A DNA stretch of 64,000 nt from Lateolabrax maculatus (taxonomy: Eukaryota; Chordata; Actinopteri; Acropomatiformes; Lateolabracidae), in NCBI GenBank assembly GCA_031216445.1, contig CM062200.1, positions 6,974,501 to 7,038,500 of the forward strand. The letters run 5' to 3'. The translations under genes and the position numbers were made by a program. This document shows, piece by piece, positions 27,535 to 42,500 of the stretch; the first letter of the stretch is position 1, and every line of letters begins with the position of its first letter. The notes under the pieces are model-generated. The model made no database searches, was not told where the DNA came from, and was given only the letters and a program-made list of their open reading frames with translations.

Positions 27535-30500
27535 GTGAGACAGACCCTAGCTGTGAAAGTGAGAACTGCCCACACACAGCAAAAGAGCAGCAACTGCTCC
27601 ACGGCCAGGGGCCGTATTTGTCTTTGTTTGGAAGAGCCGCATATCAATGTCATCTCTCTTTTACTTGTAATGTATGTATGTCTATGTCTATATATGTATC
27701 ATATTTGGTATTATTTATTCACATTTGTAGTAATTTTTTTCTTTTAGCCATGCTATCGACATAGCTCTACGCAATGCCAATTTCTGTCATTTGGCCTGTG
27801 GGTTGGTCCTCTTTGGTCCAGACTGAAATATCTCAACAACTACCAGATGGATGGCATGCAACACTGTGTCTGCATCAGCATTTGCATCAGTATGTCAGCG
27901 TTGTCATTGCTGAAACTGTTAGCATTTCGATCAAAGCACTGCTGTTCCTAATTGCAGCCTCACAGAGCTCTACAATTAATATTTGAAAACTCTTAATTTT
28001 GCTTCTATTTGGACATAAGCTCCCTAGCCCATACTCCACTGTCTAAGTGGATAAGTGTGCTGGTAGAGTCACTGTGGAGTTGTCACATAAATCAATACTT
28101 ATCATACCACATGCTCTTTGAATGTTGTGAAAAAAAAGCAGGGGGTGCAAGTGTTTTATGTTGTGTACTGCCAACAATACAGGCAGCATTGTCCAAAAAC
28201 GGTGATTTATTAGTTAATAAGCCGGTTCCCGTAGAGTGCTATCGGGGCTCGGTGTGACCTTAGCAGCTCCGACTGGGTCAGACGTGAAGTGAAGCTGATT
28301 GCTTTGTGCTGATTCTCATTTCTGCTGCATTTTGTGTAGAGTGGAGTTCAGGTGAAAAGCCATATTGAGTGGCCACTTGCTAAATTTAGGCTGCCCTTTC
28401 CAGAAAGCTGCGGTTAAGTGTGTTCTCTTAATGCCCTTCTTCTGCTTTCTCTACTCTCTCCTCCTCCTCCTCACCATCATCTCTCTCCGTGTCTTGATTT
28501 ATCACTTTGTCATTTAAACCTTCTATTCCCTCTCCCATTTACTACCCTTCTTCCCTCCTTTCCTCTTACCCCCCCACCTTTCCCCTATATCTTTTCTCCT
28601 TTGCACCCACCTATTCCCTGTACACTTCCTTTCATTCACCCCTTGCAGCATAAACGCCATGCCCAGACTACGACCAAGTATGTGGAGCTGATCATCGTGG
28701 CTGACAACAGAGAGGTAAGCAGAGGTCACATGCTTAGCTGCCCCTCCATCCCCTTGAGATTTAGATAAAATAGCTCCTCCACTGCCTTTTTGTTGCCTCT
28801 AATGTGTATACTTACTCATCTGTTTCACTGTCCAGCTGCGGTTACATCTCTCTGCATATATCATTTGTCCACTTGACTCACAAATGACTATTGCATTATG
28901 TGCGCTCTCTCAAATATCAACCTTAAGATCTTAAAGAGGGCAAAAAGAAGAAAGGTTTCCTGGCTGACATGAGACATATAGGTCAATGTCCCGGCTTTAG
29001 AGCCGCAGAAACCTAATAAATGGTGGATATAAGACAAGGTGGTTGAGGTTATCTCTTTGGCCTAAGCTCCGCTGGGGAGCTCTTTGATGATAGCCACTGT
29101 AGCAGAAGCGCCAGTGGATTTAACATGACAGTGATTGTAGCACAGCTCCCTTGACACCCAGTGAAGATATTTCTCGAGCTGACACAGTGTTGAAATATCC
29201 CAAATAATGTCTTTGATGATAATAAAACATTCAAGAGGGTGGATCACCTCTTTTTCTCCTTGCTTTACTCTGTCTGCTGCTGGTGTTCAGTTTCAGAAGC
29301 AAGGCAAGGACATGGAGAAGGTCAAGCAGCGGCTGGCTGAGATCGCCAATTATGTGGACAAGGTAACAATCAAATCAACAGAGGGAATGTAGTATAGGAA
29401 TGTGATTTATTAGAAGTCACATCAAGCCTGGTGAGAATTAACCGGCCTGTGAGCAGAGGCTGATTGGATTATGAATGGATGATCAATTCCATAACTCGGC
29501 TGAGAAATGTTGTGAAGAGGCCACTGTAATGAAACGTGCCGTGGATGGCGGTTCAAAAAAAACAACCCAAAAGATGATTTATTCATATGGAAAGTCGTAT
29601 GTTGATTGTTTAAGGATTTGTTCAGAGACCCTCCTCACTTTTAAGCTTATTGTTTAGCATTGATGTTAAAATAAGTGATGTAGAGTGAATGTAACAGAAA
29701 TGTTAGGAGAGACAGATCATAAGCCCCTAACCTAAAACCACATCTCCTCACTGCCTCCCCCTCCCCGCCTCAACCTTCAGTTCTACAGGGCTCTGAATAT
29801 CCGCGTGGCCCTGGTGGGCCTGGAGGTGTGGAGTGATGTGGACAAGTGTCCCATCACCCAGGACCCCTTCACCACCTTGCATGAGTTCCTAGACTGGAGA
29901 AAGGTGAAGCTGCTGCCTCAGAAGCCTCATGACAACGCCCAGCTAATCAGGTAGATCTGTTATTGAGCATACTAGGTGTGTCCCAAAATGGGACCATTCG
30001 AAAGGTATAATTTTATTACCAAATTATTGAGAGCACAAAATTAAAGAAAATTACATGGTGGATTTGGAGGGGTCTTTGGTTTTTATTTATTCATAAGTAA
30101 TTAAGTAAAATTAAATATGATTTTTTTGTAGTGTGACTTCTCTTTCCTGTTATTTTGGGCTACCCTCGAAGGTGCAGGCTGCAGTGTGGATTTTGCATAA
30201 CCAACATAGCCAGTTCTGTTCCACCAAAACAAATTTTTACTTCATTTCCTAATTTATAAAACATTTGCAAAACCTTTTTTAAATAATAGTCATTTGCATG
30301 TTGTAAAAGCCCCATGAGATGCTAAGAAAATACATAATAGAAATTGCAGTTTGCCCGTGAATATGGACAGAAAAAACATAATAATTATAATTTGATTGCT
30401 AATGAAATAATCATAAATGTGCAAATTTTACTACCCAGCACAGAAAAAACATAAGCTTTAGAAATGGTAACCCAACACTAGCATGCACCACACATTTGCA

Positions 30501-33500
30501 TTACGTTTACCTTGACAATTTCAGTGTCAGGACTTAGATACTTTATGTTGATGATGTGGTGACCTGTTTTCTCCCCCTTAGTGGGGTCTATTTCCAGGGC
30601 ACCACCATTGGTATGGCACCCATCATGAGCATGTGCACAGCAGAGCAGTCGGGAGGAATTGTCATGGTATGTCAACTAATGTGCAACAGAATGTATGCAT
30701 GCTCAAATACCTTTAATCCATAGCGAAGGAGTACAAAAGAAATACGTTGTATGTTGCTGGCTTCCAGAAAGGAAACCAGACTTATTTGATCCTTTTCTTC
30801 TTCCTCTTCCTGCCCTCCACTCTTTGTCTTGTTCTCCACCTCCCTCCTGTCTGACATAATACTCACATATTCCTCCCCCGAGTCGCTTGTGTAAGGGTTG
30901 AGTTAAGGTTTCCAGAGTTGATATTAACTTGTATTAACTTCAGGGCACACACACCATTGAGTCTTTTTCCAGGAAAGCCAAGGGGCAGCATAGTACCCTA
31001 CACTTAGTGCTGATAAATCAGAGTGTGTATTGAATACACGAGTGGAAACCTTTGCTTTTTTAATGAGGTGCAACAAATGATTGAATTTAAGGGTACCACA
31101 TATCACAGCCTGAATGAGAATGTGGGGGGATGTCGTAAATGATCACCCGTTACAGAACTGCAACCCTATACTATGTGCACAAGTCATAGTGCAAGTCATG
31201 CTGTTATTTTATACTCTATGTCTCTGAGTGGCTGTTTGTCTTGTGGCATGGCTGGCTGGTGGTAAGGTTTACAGCTAGTCCCCAGATGGTTCTTCACTCT
31301 TGTCCTCCCAGATGGTAAAGTGAGGACTTTGTCATTATGATAGAGCCCTACATACACACATACATCAGGTCAGAGACATAAAAGATTAGTCTCCGACCAC
31401 AGACTCTTCTGCTGAGCAAATCACGACTCTGTTGTCTCAGTTGTCTTCTTTAATTTACAGATTACCTTTGAACTCATTAGCCAACTTCCCCTGTGAGTCT
31501 CATTGTTATTTTTCTAGTCAGTTAAATCTTAAACATCCATTCTCAAACCATCTGGAGTCTCCATTTACCAGCCCAGAATGTTACATTCATTTCATTGGTG
31601 TGGTGAAACAGAACACAGACAGTGGCAGCCAGTGCCCTCTTGAGCACTTCAGCCTCATCGGTCGGGGAAGGTGTCTGGGTTTTTCCAGGAAACAGAATCT
31701 TTTTTTTTTTTTTTGTTGCATGAATTCCAGCTGCACGGTTGGATCGCACCATGTGCTGACAGCTGATGACCGTTAGTTTCAAAAGCCCCCAGCAGAGCAG
31801 TTCATCAGTCTGAGCTAGACTCGCACAGCACTACTGAATAATGCACAGTGACGGAAGACTCTAGAGGCAAGGTGCTCTGACGCAGAGCTCTGCATCCATG
31901 AAGTGCTGATAGCTGCTGCCGCTACATTATTTATCCAGCCTCTTCATATGTTCATGTTTAACACACCTTGCAGGAAATCCTGGCACCTCAGCCAACAGCA
32001 GCTTTCAATTTTTAGTCACTGTAGCCTCATCACACAGTGCATCCTCTAGTGCTGTCTGATTTTAATTTCTGTTATCTTTGCCTGATTGGCTGTGGGATTT
32101 TCAAGCTGTCCTTTGAGAGTTTTTCTCTGTCTTTCAACCTATTTGCTAATTTTGCTCAGAGGAGGTTCATGTCTTTATTTGTGTGGGTGAAGCAGCACAT
32201 CTGGATCTGTCAAAGTTTGCAGACAAGCTGAAGCCCACAGTCTGCTGTTTTATTTCTCACTTCAGTGCCACAACGTCGAGCAGAGGAAACGCTCTGATAA
32301 GCACAGATCCAACAGCATTGTTTGTTTGATCTTGGCAATATGCAATTACACTCACTTGTTTTGTGTAATGTTTCTCCAGTGGAGAACAACAATTTGGCTA
32401 GCATTACATTTTTTATTATTTGTTATTTTCCTCAGAGTATTTAATCAGAGACGTCCGTTTTTAATTAGCTATTGTAAGTTGCAACAGAACTGTAAACAAC
32501 AATTTGTGAAGAAATTTTATAATGGGACGTTGCTTGTGGCATCATGCCTCGCAGAAATAATCTTGATGAATCAGACTCATAAAGTAAAGAGGTTTTTAGA
32601 TTAAATATTGGTGATGAGATGAAATGACAAGTTCAGTGTCGGCGTGATTGATTCTTTTTTTTGTAGGACCATTCGGACAACCCCCTGGGCGCTGCAGTCA
32701 CTCTGGCCCATGAGCTCGGACACAACTTTGGAATGAACCATGACACGCCAGAGAGGGGGTGCGGCTGCAGGGTGACAGTGGATCGTGGAGGTTGCATCAT
32801 GACTCCCTCCACCGGGTGAGTCACTGCGTCCATCTTGACAATTAACAGTCAATAGAACTTTAAGATAACGGACTCCTGAGTTTAATTTCAGCTAGTTGGC
32901 ATTCATCAGCCTTAGGACATATGCTATCATTCACTGCTTCAGTGCACTCCACTTTTGTTTGGCTTTACAAATGACGTCTAGCTTCAAAACCATCCAAAAT
33001 GCGTCCAACCATCATTAAGTTTGTGTAGCTCAAAAAATCCCAGATTGTGATCATATGTAAACATTATTCCACATGCTCTCCATTTATAATTTATTGTCTG
33101 TCGAGCGGTAAGCAAATAATGCCATTGAACTGTTGGGCCGTTGGGTTTATGGCAAATTCAACAGCTGTGCTATTGCCTTGAGGCAATATGACTCATTCTG
33201 AATGGGAAGCCAGTGGTTCAGTGGCAGTGCATGGCCAAAACAGTTTTACTTATCCTAACACAATGTATCTGATCTCCAATAGACTAAAGAAAATCAGTGC
33301 AGAGAGTGTCTATTGCACATGTGGAACACAAAATATGCTCCTGTAGCATAGTGTGCAGGAGTGTCCAAGTGAAATGTTACAATTAATGTATGGTGCAAGC
33401 AAAAATTGAATCCACACAGTTGCGCTGCATCTAACAATATATCAAGACAGAGGTGTAGTTATTAAATAGTTGCTCACTATGGATTGTAAAGGCTAGCATC

Positions 33501-36500
33501 TTGTAGTAAACTGAGCAGACGGATAGGGATGTTCTGGGTGGAAACATTGGGTATAAGTTTCAGCCCAAGGTCTAGTGGTCTGTAGGAGCCTCAGACTGGT
33601 GTTTATGTTGGAAACATCCCTTTGTATTTGGTTTGGACCAGACCCATGAAAAACAGGGTAACACTATTCTTGATTATAGACTCATACAACAACACAGCAG
33701 TAAGATGTAGATTTATATTTAACCCTAATTGAGCGTATCCCTGGTCAACGACTTTGTCCTAAAATTGGCAACATGATTAATCTAAAAAAGAGCAAAAACA
33801 TGCTTGTTTCCATCTTTCTCCAACTCTGCCTCTCTCCATTTCTTCTTAATTCACAGCCAGTTAGAGTGATTCTATTCTTTGACACACATGCAACTTTAAT
33901 GTTAGAAAATCTCTCTCTGCAGCTCTAAATAAATAGTTAAATACCTCTGAAAACTGTCTATTATACAGTTTTATCTAGCGAAAACATATCACCTCTTCCT
34001 TAAAATACTCTGAACACTGAAGCTGTGCGTAGCAGTGACGAACCTCCTAAATGTAAAAAAATGTAGTTTGTACCAAACATAGTCTAGTGAAAAATAAAAT
34101 AAAACATGAATACTAGAATACACGTTTTCTTTTTGTTGTGCTCTCCACAGAGACTGTGCTTTTTTTCAACTGACAAAATAAAGAAATGATCTAGTCCTTG
34201 GATTCAAAAATAATCCGCTCTTCACCTCCTTATTGCTCCATATTGCTGCTCTGCTATTTAATCCAGGATTAAGGAAGCAATACATTTAAATAAGGATGTT
34301 TAAGAACTCTGTATTCCTTCATTCTGCTTCCTCAGTTAATTCCAGGTCAGCACCATACACTCTGCCTGAGGCAGTACTACATCTCCCATGGGTCCAGCTC
34401 ACAGTTCAATGCCATGTGGCCACACACATGGGCTCTGCGGCAATCACCCGAATGTTCTTCATCACCCTGCAGCTACAGTTATTTGTTTATAGCATTGACT
34501 GCCATGTTTTTCCAGGCAAGCGACCGTCTCTTTTCAAAGCACAATGTGATTATACAGAATACCTCTTCACAAGGCCAGGACTTGGATGAGTTGGTACAAA
34601 AGCCCCACTGATTACCAGCCCATGCATTCAATAATTGAAAGGACTTGAAAAAACTTACACACAATGAGGAGTACCTTGTGTTTGTTTTTGCTGATTTGAT
34701 TGATCTTTCATTTTGATCAGAGTAGAGGATTGTCTTCATTGTCACTGATATGTTACGGACATCAAGCTCTCCTGGCCTTGCCGTGGCTCCAGGAATTGAG
34801 CGATGGAGATAATGAGATCCAGTTCATCGTTATTATACTGGGTTGGGGGACGGGGGGCAGTAAAACTACAAGCTGTCCCAGTGCCAGCTGCACATCTGCA
34901 CAGAGCACTGGTTGTTTCCTGCTCACATTGGTCACGGCCAATTGTCGCGTCCCCCTTTCCATCTATCTCTCTATCCCCCCCATTAGCTCTAAATGAGAAC
35001 ATGCTGGTGTCTCTCATCCTTTTAGATTATAACTCCTTAAAACACAATCAAAGGAGCACACACACACACACACACACAGACACAACAACTGAGCTGCTGC
35101 TTGCAACTTAATGTGCAGAGGAACATACATATGTGCACAAACATATACATGAAAGATCCATGAGACTAAAACAGGAACCCCACAGGGTTCTGTGCTAGGT
35201 CCACTTTCCTTCAGGTCTGTTGTGCCCCCTCTAAGTTTGATGATCTGCTTTAAGAAGTGTTTAATATTGTTCTGACCTACTTGCTTAGTTCTTTTATCAA
35301 GGAAGTGTGGTGCCTGTTTTGAGCTATTCAGCCTAAATTGACAAAAATATACAGGCTAAAATGAATTTGCACGAAGGGTTAAACTATTTATACTATTTAT
35401 TTATCTGGTGAAACTTTTCCTCAACTTGCACACAAAGTTTTAAGAATGTTGCAGCATTTAAACAGCATGGTTTGATTATTAATTTGTTCTCAAAATTTGT
35501 TAAATTACTTTAGTTATAAAGTTATACAGTTGTTATAAATTCCATGATATATGATGTGTGTATCATACATATATGTTCCTCTACTTGCTATCTCAGTCAG
35601 TCACACAAGCTGAGCTGGGCAGATAGACTGCAGGATGCATTATTAAGGCAAGGTTCATTCACTCATGGGTCAGGCCCTAATTAAGATGACGACTGCAGCA
35701 CAGGATCACCATCAGGCAGAGATTGATATTTCCCCGTGTCATAAAATAATCAGGAATCACAGAAAGTCAGTAAGAGTCGAAGGCATGCCATGGAAATGTG
35801 ACCTGTGCCCCACTGAAGAACAGGAACTCTCTACTATGCCTTGTTTAATTGGGTCCATAGGGAAATCAATGTGAAAATGCTCTTCAGTATCTACAACGTG
35901 GGCCAGACTGCCAGGCACCAAAGGCCACAACAGATCATATCACCTAATGTCATCACCCAGACCTTAGGCTATACATGCACAAAGCAAGCCGTAAAATTAA
36001 TATTAAATGTGTAGTGAAGCAAGTGGTTTTGAATTACTTAAGCAATTGTGAACATTTGTCATAGTTATAGCTGTCAAAGTCAGGTTTGGATTTAAATTTG
36101 TGCCAGAAGATCAAGGCCTTCCAATGTGTAATAAAACTGTGATAACAGAATGAAGATAGGGTCGCAATCAGTATTTGCACATTTTGTATTTTCTCTAAAA
36201 ATTTTCTCAAGGATGGTGGAAAATGTTTTGGCAGATGCGTCATTTGGAAAGGCAGGCAGAACTGATTCATAGTCTGATCAGAGTTTTATGGCTGAAAAGA
36301 TGTGACATAAACTGGCTGTGCATGATGTGCTGGATGGGTTTCCTGGGGTTTCCTGTGATCTGAACCACAAGGACAGACAGGCTAGGAGGAGAGAGCCCTG
36401 CCCAGCAAAATTTGGGTTAAAGGGCTCTGTGTATTTTAATGTGATACTTGGCCAAGAATATTCTAATTGCTGATGAAATAGGTTTGGATTTACAATAGAT

Positions 36501-39500
36501 AGTCTGCAGCAAAATCATATATTGACATAAGCTTCATGTGTTGGTTGTGCAACATTTTAACAAGAAATGTGTAATTTCTTTCATTACTGAAGGCTGACTG
36601 ACTGCTCCCAATATACAACAGAGATGTTTGCTTCATTTCTGCTTTCAATGTTTATTGATCCTGTACATGTAAAACACTCAACACAACATAATTGTACTAG
36701 ACTGTCATCAAGCAATGCAGGATATACGTGTGTGTGTGTGTGTGTGTGTGTATCTATATCTATATATCTATCTACATATATATATATCCTGCATTGCTTG
36801 ATGAAGTACATAAGTATACAAGTACAATATAGTAAAGGATAGTGTAAAACGCCACATAGTCGTTGAGATAAAATAAGTCTGCTGCTTCTCTGGATCTCTG
36901 GCCCAAGAGATCCAGAGAAGAAGTCTTGAGTTAAATTTTTATAAAACTGGAGTCTGACAAAGCAGATCAGACAAACAGCAGGTCAATGGAAAGTACAGAC
37001 AGAACTAAAGAAACAGAGCCAATATAGATGTATTCAGTTTTGGTTTGGAATTGTCAGAGATTCCATTTAATCCATTGTTAATGTCTTTACTTATGACTAA
37101 CTCTCCACAAAATGTGGGTTACCTGTCACAGTTCATCTAGCTCCTTGTCGAAGGAGCAGGACTGTGAGATGTTTGAAAGCCTTCAGCTCTGTAATATGAT
37201 CACAGTGTGGGGGCTGATCTGTAATAGATCTGGGAATGATTCCTTATCACCAGACCTCCCACAGATCTACTAAGGCCTTGTTTGGTCATTGCTGAAGCTT
37301 AGTCGCAGTGATTGCTTTGTCCACTCTATCAACCCTCACCCGAAGTACCTCTGAAGCTTAGAAGCCAACTGTCAAACACTGACTGTAGGTTAGAGATGAA
37401 CAAAAGAACAGAGAACAGAGAAGAATGGATCCCATAATGGAATTAGAGCACAACCAGGTGGAAAACAATGCAGCAGTATAAGACAGAACAAAGAGCCGTC
37501 TTGAGAGACCAGGCAGAGGTGAGCACGGCTCATCCTTTGTAGAGCCAGAGCAGCATGGAACAAGCCCGAAGGTCACAGAGTCATACTGGGTCTTTTCTTT
37601 TGAGGAGGTGGCCCAGACTCCCATGGGAAGAGTGGTTGTCTAGTATGTCTTTAGTTCGCCATGAGACCCAGATGTGCCGACCATGACTGGCCCTGGCACT
37701 GCTTTACTTGCCCTGGGGACTCCAGCTGCTAAATGCCATCCACTGTAATTCATCGGTGCCTCTGCCTTTTCACAGCCATTATTCGTCCTCCCACCCCCAG
37801 ACCGTTGCGGAGTAGACCAATTATTTCTGTATTGCCTCTCATAAAGAACAGCTGGATCCTGAGCTGCTCATGTATCTCAGAGTTACACAAAAAAAACAGG
37901 AATGTGTGTGTTTGTCATGGATTGCATGGGCTGGTAACTGAAGAGCAGGGCTGAGTTCATGGAAATTGAATGAATGCAGCAAAAGAGGGGGTGCAATTTG
38001 AGCAAGCAATTTTGGCTCAGGCTTTTGGGGCAAAGAGGAAATCAACAACAGCAGTTGCTAAGGAAGTGGCCTGCCTGTTGAACAGCAGCCTTGACAGATG
38101 TTCATCATAGCAAGATCCCCTGAGATGCTCAGAGAGGAGGAGGGGGAAAAGAGGGTGCAATAATGGCTGTTATTACAGCTTTCCTTATTGCTCTTTCCTT
38201 TTGCTATTACATTTCATTAAAAATCCACTCTGATCTTTTGCTTTTGTCCAGAGTGTCTAGAGATCTACTTCAAGGTATCCCACTTTCACCTAACACAACC
38301 TCTGGATAGTTTTGACATTGGAGAGCAGAGGGAGGGGGGGTCAGCAGCAGGAGCTGATGTAAGCCGCCTCCGCACATGATGGAAATCAGAGGCAAGCCGA
38401 GAATGAGGTCATGTCAAAACATTCACTGAGTGTCATGACATATTTAGAGGCGTATTAGATGTGAAACCCAATCAGAGAAAAACACAGTTTGAAAGAGTTG
38501 TCGACGTTGAGCTACGTAGAAATACCTTTTCCCTCGGAAATGGAAAACCTCAGAGAGAACGGGGCTGTTTCACAGCTTCTATATCAATACAGCCAATGAG
38601 TGAGAGTTCAAAGCTCAGCCTTTCACCTGAAAATAAATTGACAAGTCCACCACATTTAAACTTGTGCACCACTCATATAAACACCTCAATAAACTGCATT
38701 GATCCGACTGCCAAGGACTATTTTATGACTTTCTTACCACTTGATGCCACAGCAGCTCAGGCTGTGTATGAATTGGTCTGAAATGCACATGCTCCTCTTG
38801 ATGTATGCTTACATTGTAAGTATTACCAATTCTTCTACAACCATGACATGTTTACTGTCCTTTCAACACTGTCATCTTTTAGACTACAAACATGTCACAA
38901 GCTAACTAGCCAATTTTCCTTGCTGTCATTTTGGAAAATACATTATTTACTTAATATATGCAATGTGTTTGATTTACTCTGCAGGCAATTTGCTTATCTG
39001 GACTTCCCTTGCTGCTTTGAATTGTAAATTACTGTGAAATGGACACATTTTATTAAAAAAAAGAAAAATCATTAAAATTAATGCATTTAGCCATCTGAGT
39101 TGACCTGCCACATATTGACTCATACCTACACCCATCTGTGCGCACAAAGACAAGCACAAGTGTAATTACTACGTACAGATTCACCCATTCTGGCCTTACT
39201 CAGGCTGGATTTGATGGTGTGGGTGGAGGTATTTAAAACCTCATATGGTGATTTTTTTTATTTTTATCAAGAGCCACAAAGAGAACAAGATACAATCTGC
39301 ACATATTCATGCACACTTCACTCACACACACAGTCATCTAAGGCAGTATATTATCACAGAAAAGCTCAATAAAGCCACATGAGGTCTGTAACAAAGCTTT
39401 TGGCAGACAGAGCCCTGGGCTGTGTGCTTTCCCCACGGAGCAGACCACCCTCTCTGTCCGTTCCAAAAACAATATTAAAAACACACCATCCCCCGTTTCT

Positions 39501-42500
39501 TCCAAATTTATGGGTGTTGCAAGTCTTGCGAAGGAAGCACTTTTTGGTTTGAGTTTTTATGATCCCCTGTCTCATAAAATATGTCTTATCAGATCTCCCT
39601 CTCTCTGTGGAGGGAGTCACTGGGGCCCTGTGCTGCTTGCATGCTGATGGGGCTTTGGAGAGGTTGCTGAGCTATAGTGGTTAATTGATTTTGTGATTAG
39701 CAGCTATTAGTACTGATTGCATCAGATTGAAGAGGGCCCTTGTGGGGGAACTCTGTCATCTTCCTCCTCTCTCTCTGTCTGTGTCACTCACAAAATATTC
39801 CTTTGGCTCACAGGTATCCGTTCCCCACAGTGTTCAGCAGCTGCAGCAAGAAAGACCTGACGGCCAGTTTTGAAAAAGGCGTCGGGATGTGTCTGTTCAA
39901 CATGCCTGAGGTCAAGGTGCTCTATGGTGGGCAGAAATGTGGTAACGGCTACGTGGAGGAGGGAGAGGAGTGTGACTGTGGAGAACTTGAGGTGAGTGTG
40001 CTATAGGTCGTGGTAGACAAAGTGTCTCATACCACAAATCTTCAGCATTCCTGTTTTGTGCCCCTTCTGGCACAATTGAAATCTCTTTCTAAACTGATAC
40101 CCACAAATCATTGCAAATTAAGTTTCCCACATCTGAGAAATGAAATAAGCAGAGGCGCTAGTGGGGGTTTCTGTAGCTTTACAGACAGAATCATGGCACG
40201 AACTAACATTTCCCAAAGTAAAAACAAATAGTTCACCCCGGTTTCGGCGCTAACTGCACAGAGCTCTCGTAAGGCAAACACAGCCTGAGCTTAGCGATAT
40301 GAGTGTGAATTTATTCATTCTGTGCACCGAAGAGGTGTTTGGGAGGAGGGTTGTCTGTTCGTGATACAATTCACTGAGCGCAAACATCTCTGACAGCTTC
40401 AACCCTGTCAGCTGGTGAATTATTTAAATGAATCTGCATTGGCATGCACATACATAATGGTAGCACACATTTGTAACTGCTACGACTGTAGGATGATGAA
40501 ACAGTTAATCATGATGCAACTGACAATCTGCAGAGGCAGGCTGACAATAACAAAATTCTGAAATATGAAGGAGACATCTATTATGATTTGGTATTTTGAA
40601 TTATATAATAGCCAACGTGAGAGAATGCCTTGTTGTTGTCTGCAATTTGTTTACACCTTTATGCCCAGCAAGTGTTTTTCTGTGAGCTGTTCAGGCTTCA
40701 GCCAGGGTCAGGCTGAAAGTGGCCTTGTCCTTCAAAACAAAGAACTGACATAAGCCCCGCAGGCCTGAGCCAGCAGCGATAATAAAGCTCTCCACAGAGT
40801 TGAGCGGCGTCATGCCAACCCCGGCCAGATCAGAGTGCTCAGACAGCACCTCTCTCCACCATTAAAAGGCCTCATTAAAAAGCGTGAGTCCTATTCCTCA
40901 CAATCACAGGCTACTTCTTTTCAGCGTGACTCTCCCGCCTCCTTTGGCCCCGGGGACCATGGGAAAGACCCTTAATGGTTTTTCTGGCGGAAAGAAGTTC
41001 TGGAAGGCCCATCATGTCACCTGTGTCCCCTGCCAACTCCGTCCATCTACTTCCATCTACTTCCGCCCGACTCTCCTGCATTCGGCTGTACAGTCTGTGC
41101 AGACTGCGGCTTTGAATGGCAAGTGGGAGAGAGCTGACCCTTGGGTCCAGTCAGCCTGCCTCTGTGTGAGATCATTCACGCACAAGCATACGTACACAAG
41201 CGTGCACTTCATGCATCTTCCTAGAATTGAATGCAAGCTTCCGTCTGTATCAGAAGGCAGAGAGTTGCTGATTAGTGCGGGGCACGACTCATGATAAAGG
41301 CCAACATGAAACAGATGGGCCTCCGTGGTGAGATGGGAAATGTTACAGGGATGGCATGGTACAGATACTGTGTGTGTCTCTCTGTACTGCAAAAAGGGCC
41401 AATTCAAGAATGGCTTAATATCTTATCTTAGGATGATTACATTTTTGTTGTCATTATCCAAAATGAAAAGTGAAAATGAAAATTAAAGAAATTTATTTTT
41501 GAAATTTCTTTGCATTTTCTTTGCATTTTTTTGAATTTCTGAAGTTTCATAGGTCTTTTTAACTTATTTTGAGGTCAGATAGTGTCTGACATAGTGGCTT
41601 GATTTTTATATTAGTATAAGAAGTCTTTTAATGTCTTTTGCTTACTCCATTGGAAGTTTTTCATTTGATACCAGCCAATTTGTCTAGATTACACAATATT
41701 TTGCTTATATGTAGAAGGACTTTTTTTTGCAGTGTGTCCTTATTTTCTTTTCTCTTCTCCTAATTGTTTTTTATTTCCACCATCCAGCTCATGGCTCCAG
41801 GGGTCTAAATGAGCTTGTAAGTCCTGTCCGATTGGAACATTGTTGTTTTTAGAGAACTAGAAACTGCTGTTTCCCCTTTTTCTGCCAGGTTTTTTAGTTG
41901 CTACGGAACAGAGTCCTGCTAGAGCATCCTGCCTATCCCCTCTGATAACAAAGTCTGAACATTTGCTCTGAGGTGAAACAGGATCTCTTTGGGCTGAGTT
42001 AATTCTTCCTTACTTTTGTTCCCCCTAACTTACATTCTGTTTTGTCTGCTTGTCTTCTTTGTGTTTTCTTTTCCATCTGAAGGAATGTATGAATCCCTGC
42101 TGCAATGCTACTACCTGCACCCTGAAGGGGGATGCCGTTTGTGCACATGGACAATGCTGCCAGGACTGTCAGGTGGGATGTATACTGATTAGCCAGCCTT
42201 GACACAGGGCATCTTGACATAAAGATATTTTCTCTGATTAACTAAAATCTTAAATCAGCACCATTAATGGAATTTGGTGGACATTTCTCCAGTTGTCTAA
42301 GCTTCACTGTGGGTCTTTGACTTAATGACTGTTGCTTGCTGTCAACATTCGAGTGTAGCTGAAGCCAGCAGGCACTCCATGCCGTGAATCCAGTAACTCT
42401 TGTGATCTGCCTGAGTTCTGCACTGGTACCAGCCCTCACTGCCCCTCCAACGTCTACCTGCATGACGGCCACGCCTGCCACAACGTGGACGGCTACTGTT

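Larger units (their letters stand above)
23555..28648 (+). other. adam12 intron rich in repeats
   Basis: GT-AG intron of about 5.1 kb. It collects a LINE tail, a SINE, fragments of two other dispersed families and an 81-bp GT microsatellite, each listed separately. No exon found. A pyrimidine-rich stretch precedes the acceptor at 28648. Confidence 0.8.
32816..39813 (+). other. adam12 intron, largest within the visible gene
   Basis: GT-AG intron of 7.0 kb between the active-site exon and the end of the catalytic domain. It contains a CA microsatellite at 35.06 kb and two hairpins at 36.7-36.9 kb. The open frames I checked have no splice context or protein resemblance. Confidence 0.8.

Noticed and set aside
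27294..27764. Overlapping open frames of about 70-120 codons on both strands at 27.3-27.8 kb
   Set aside because: They consist largely of Cys-Val or Thr-His dipeptide runs read from the GT microsatellite.
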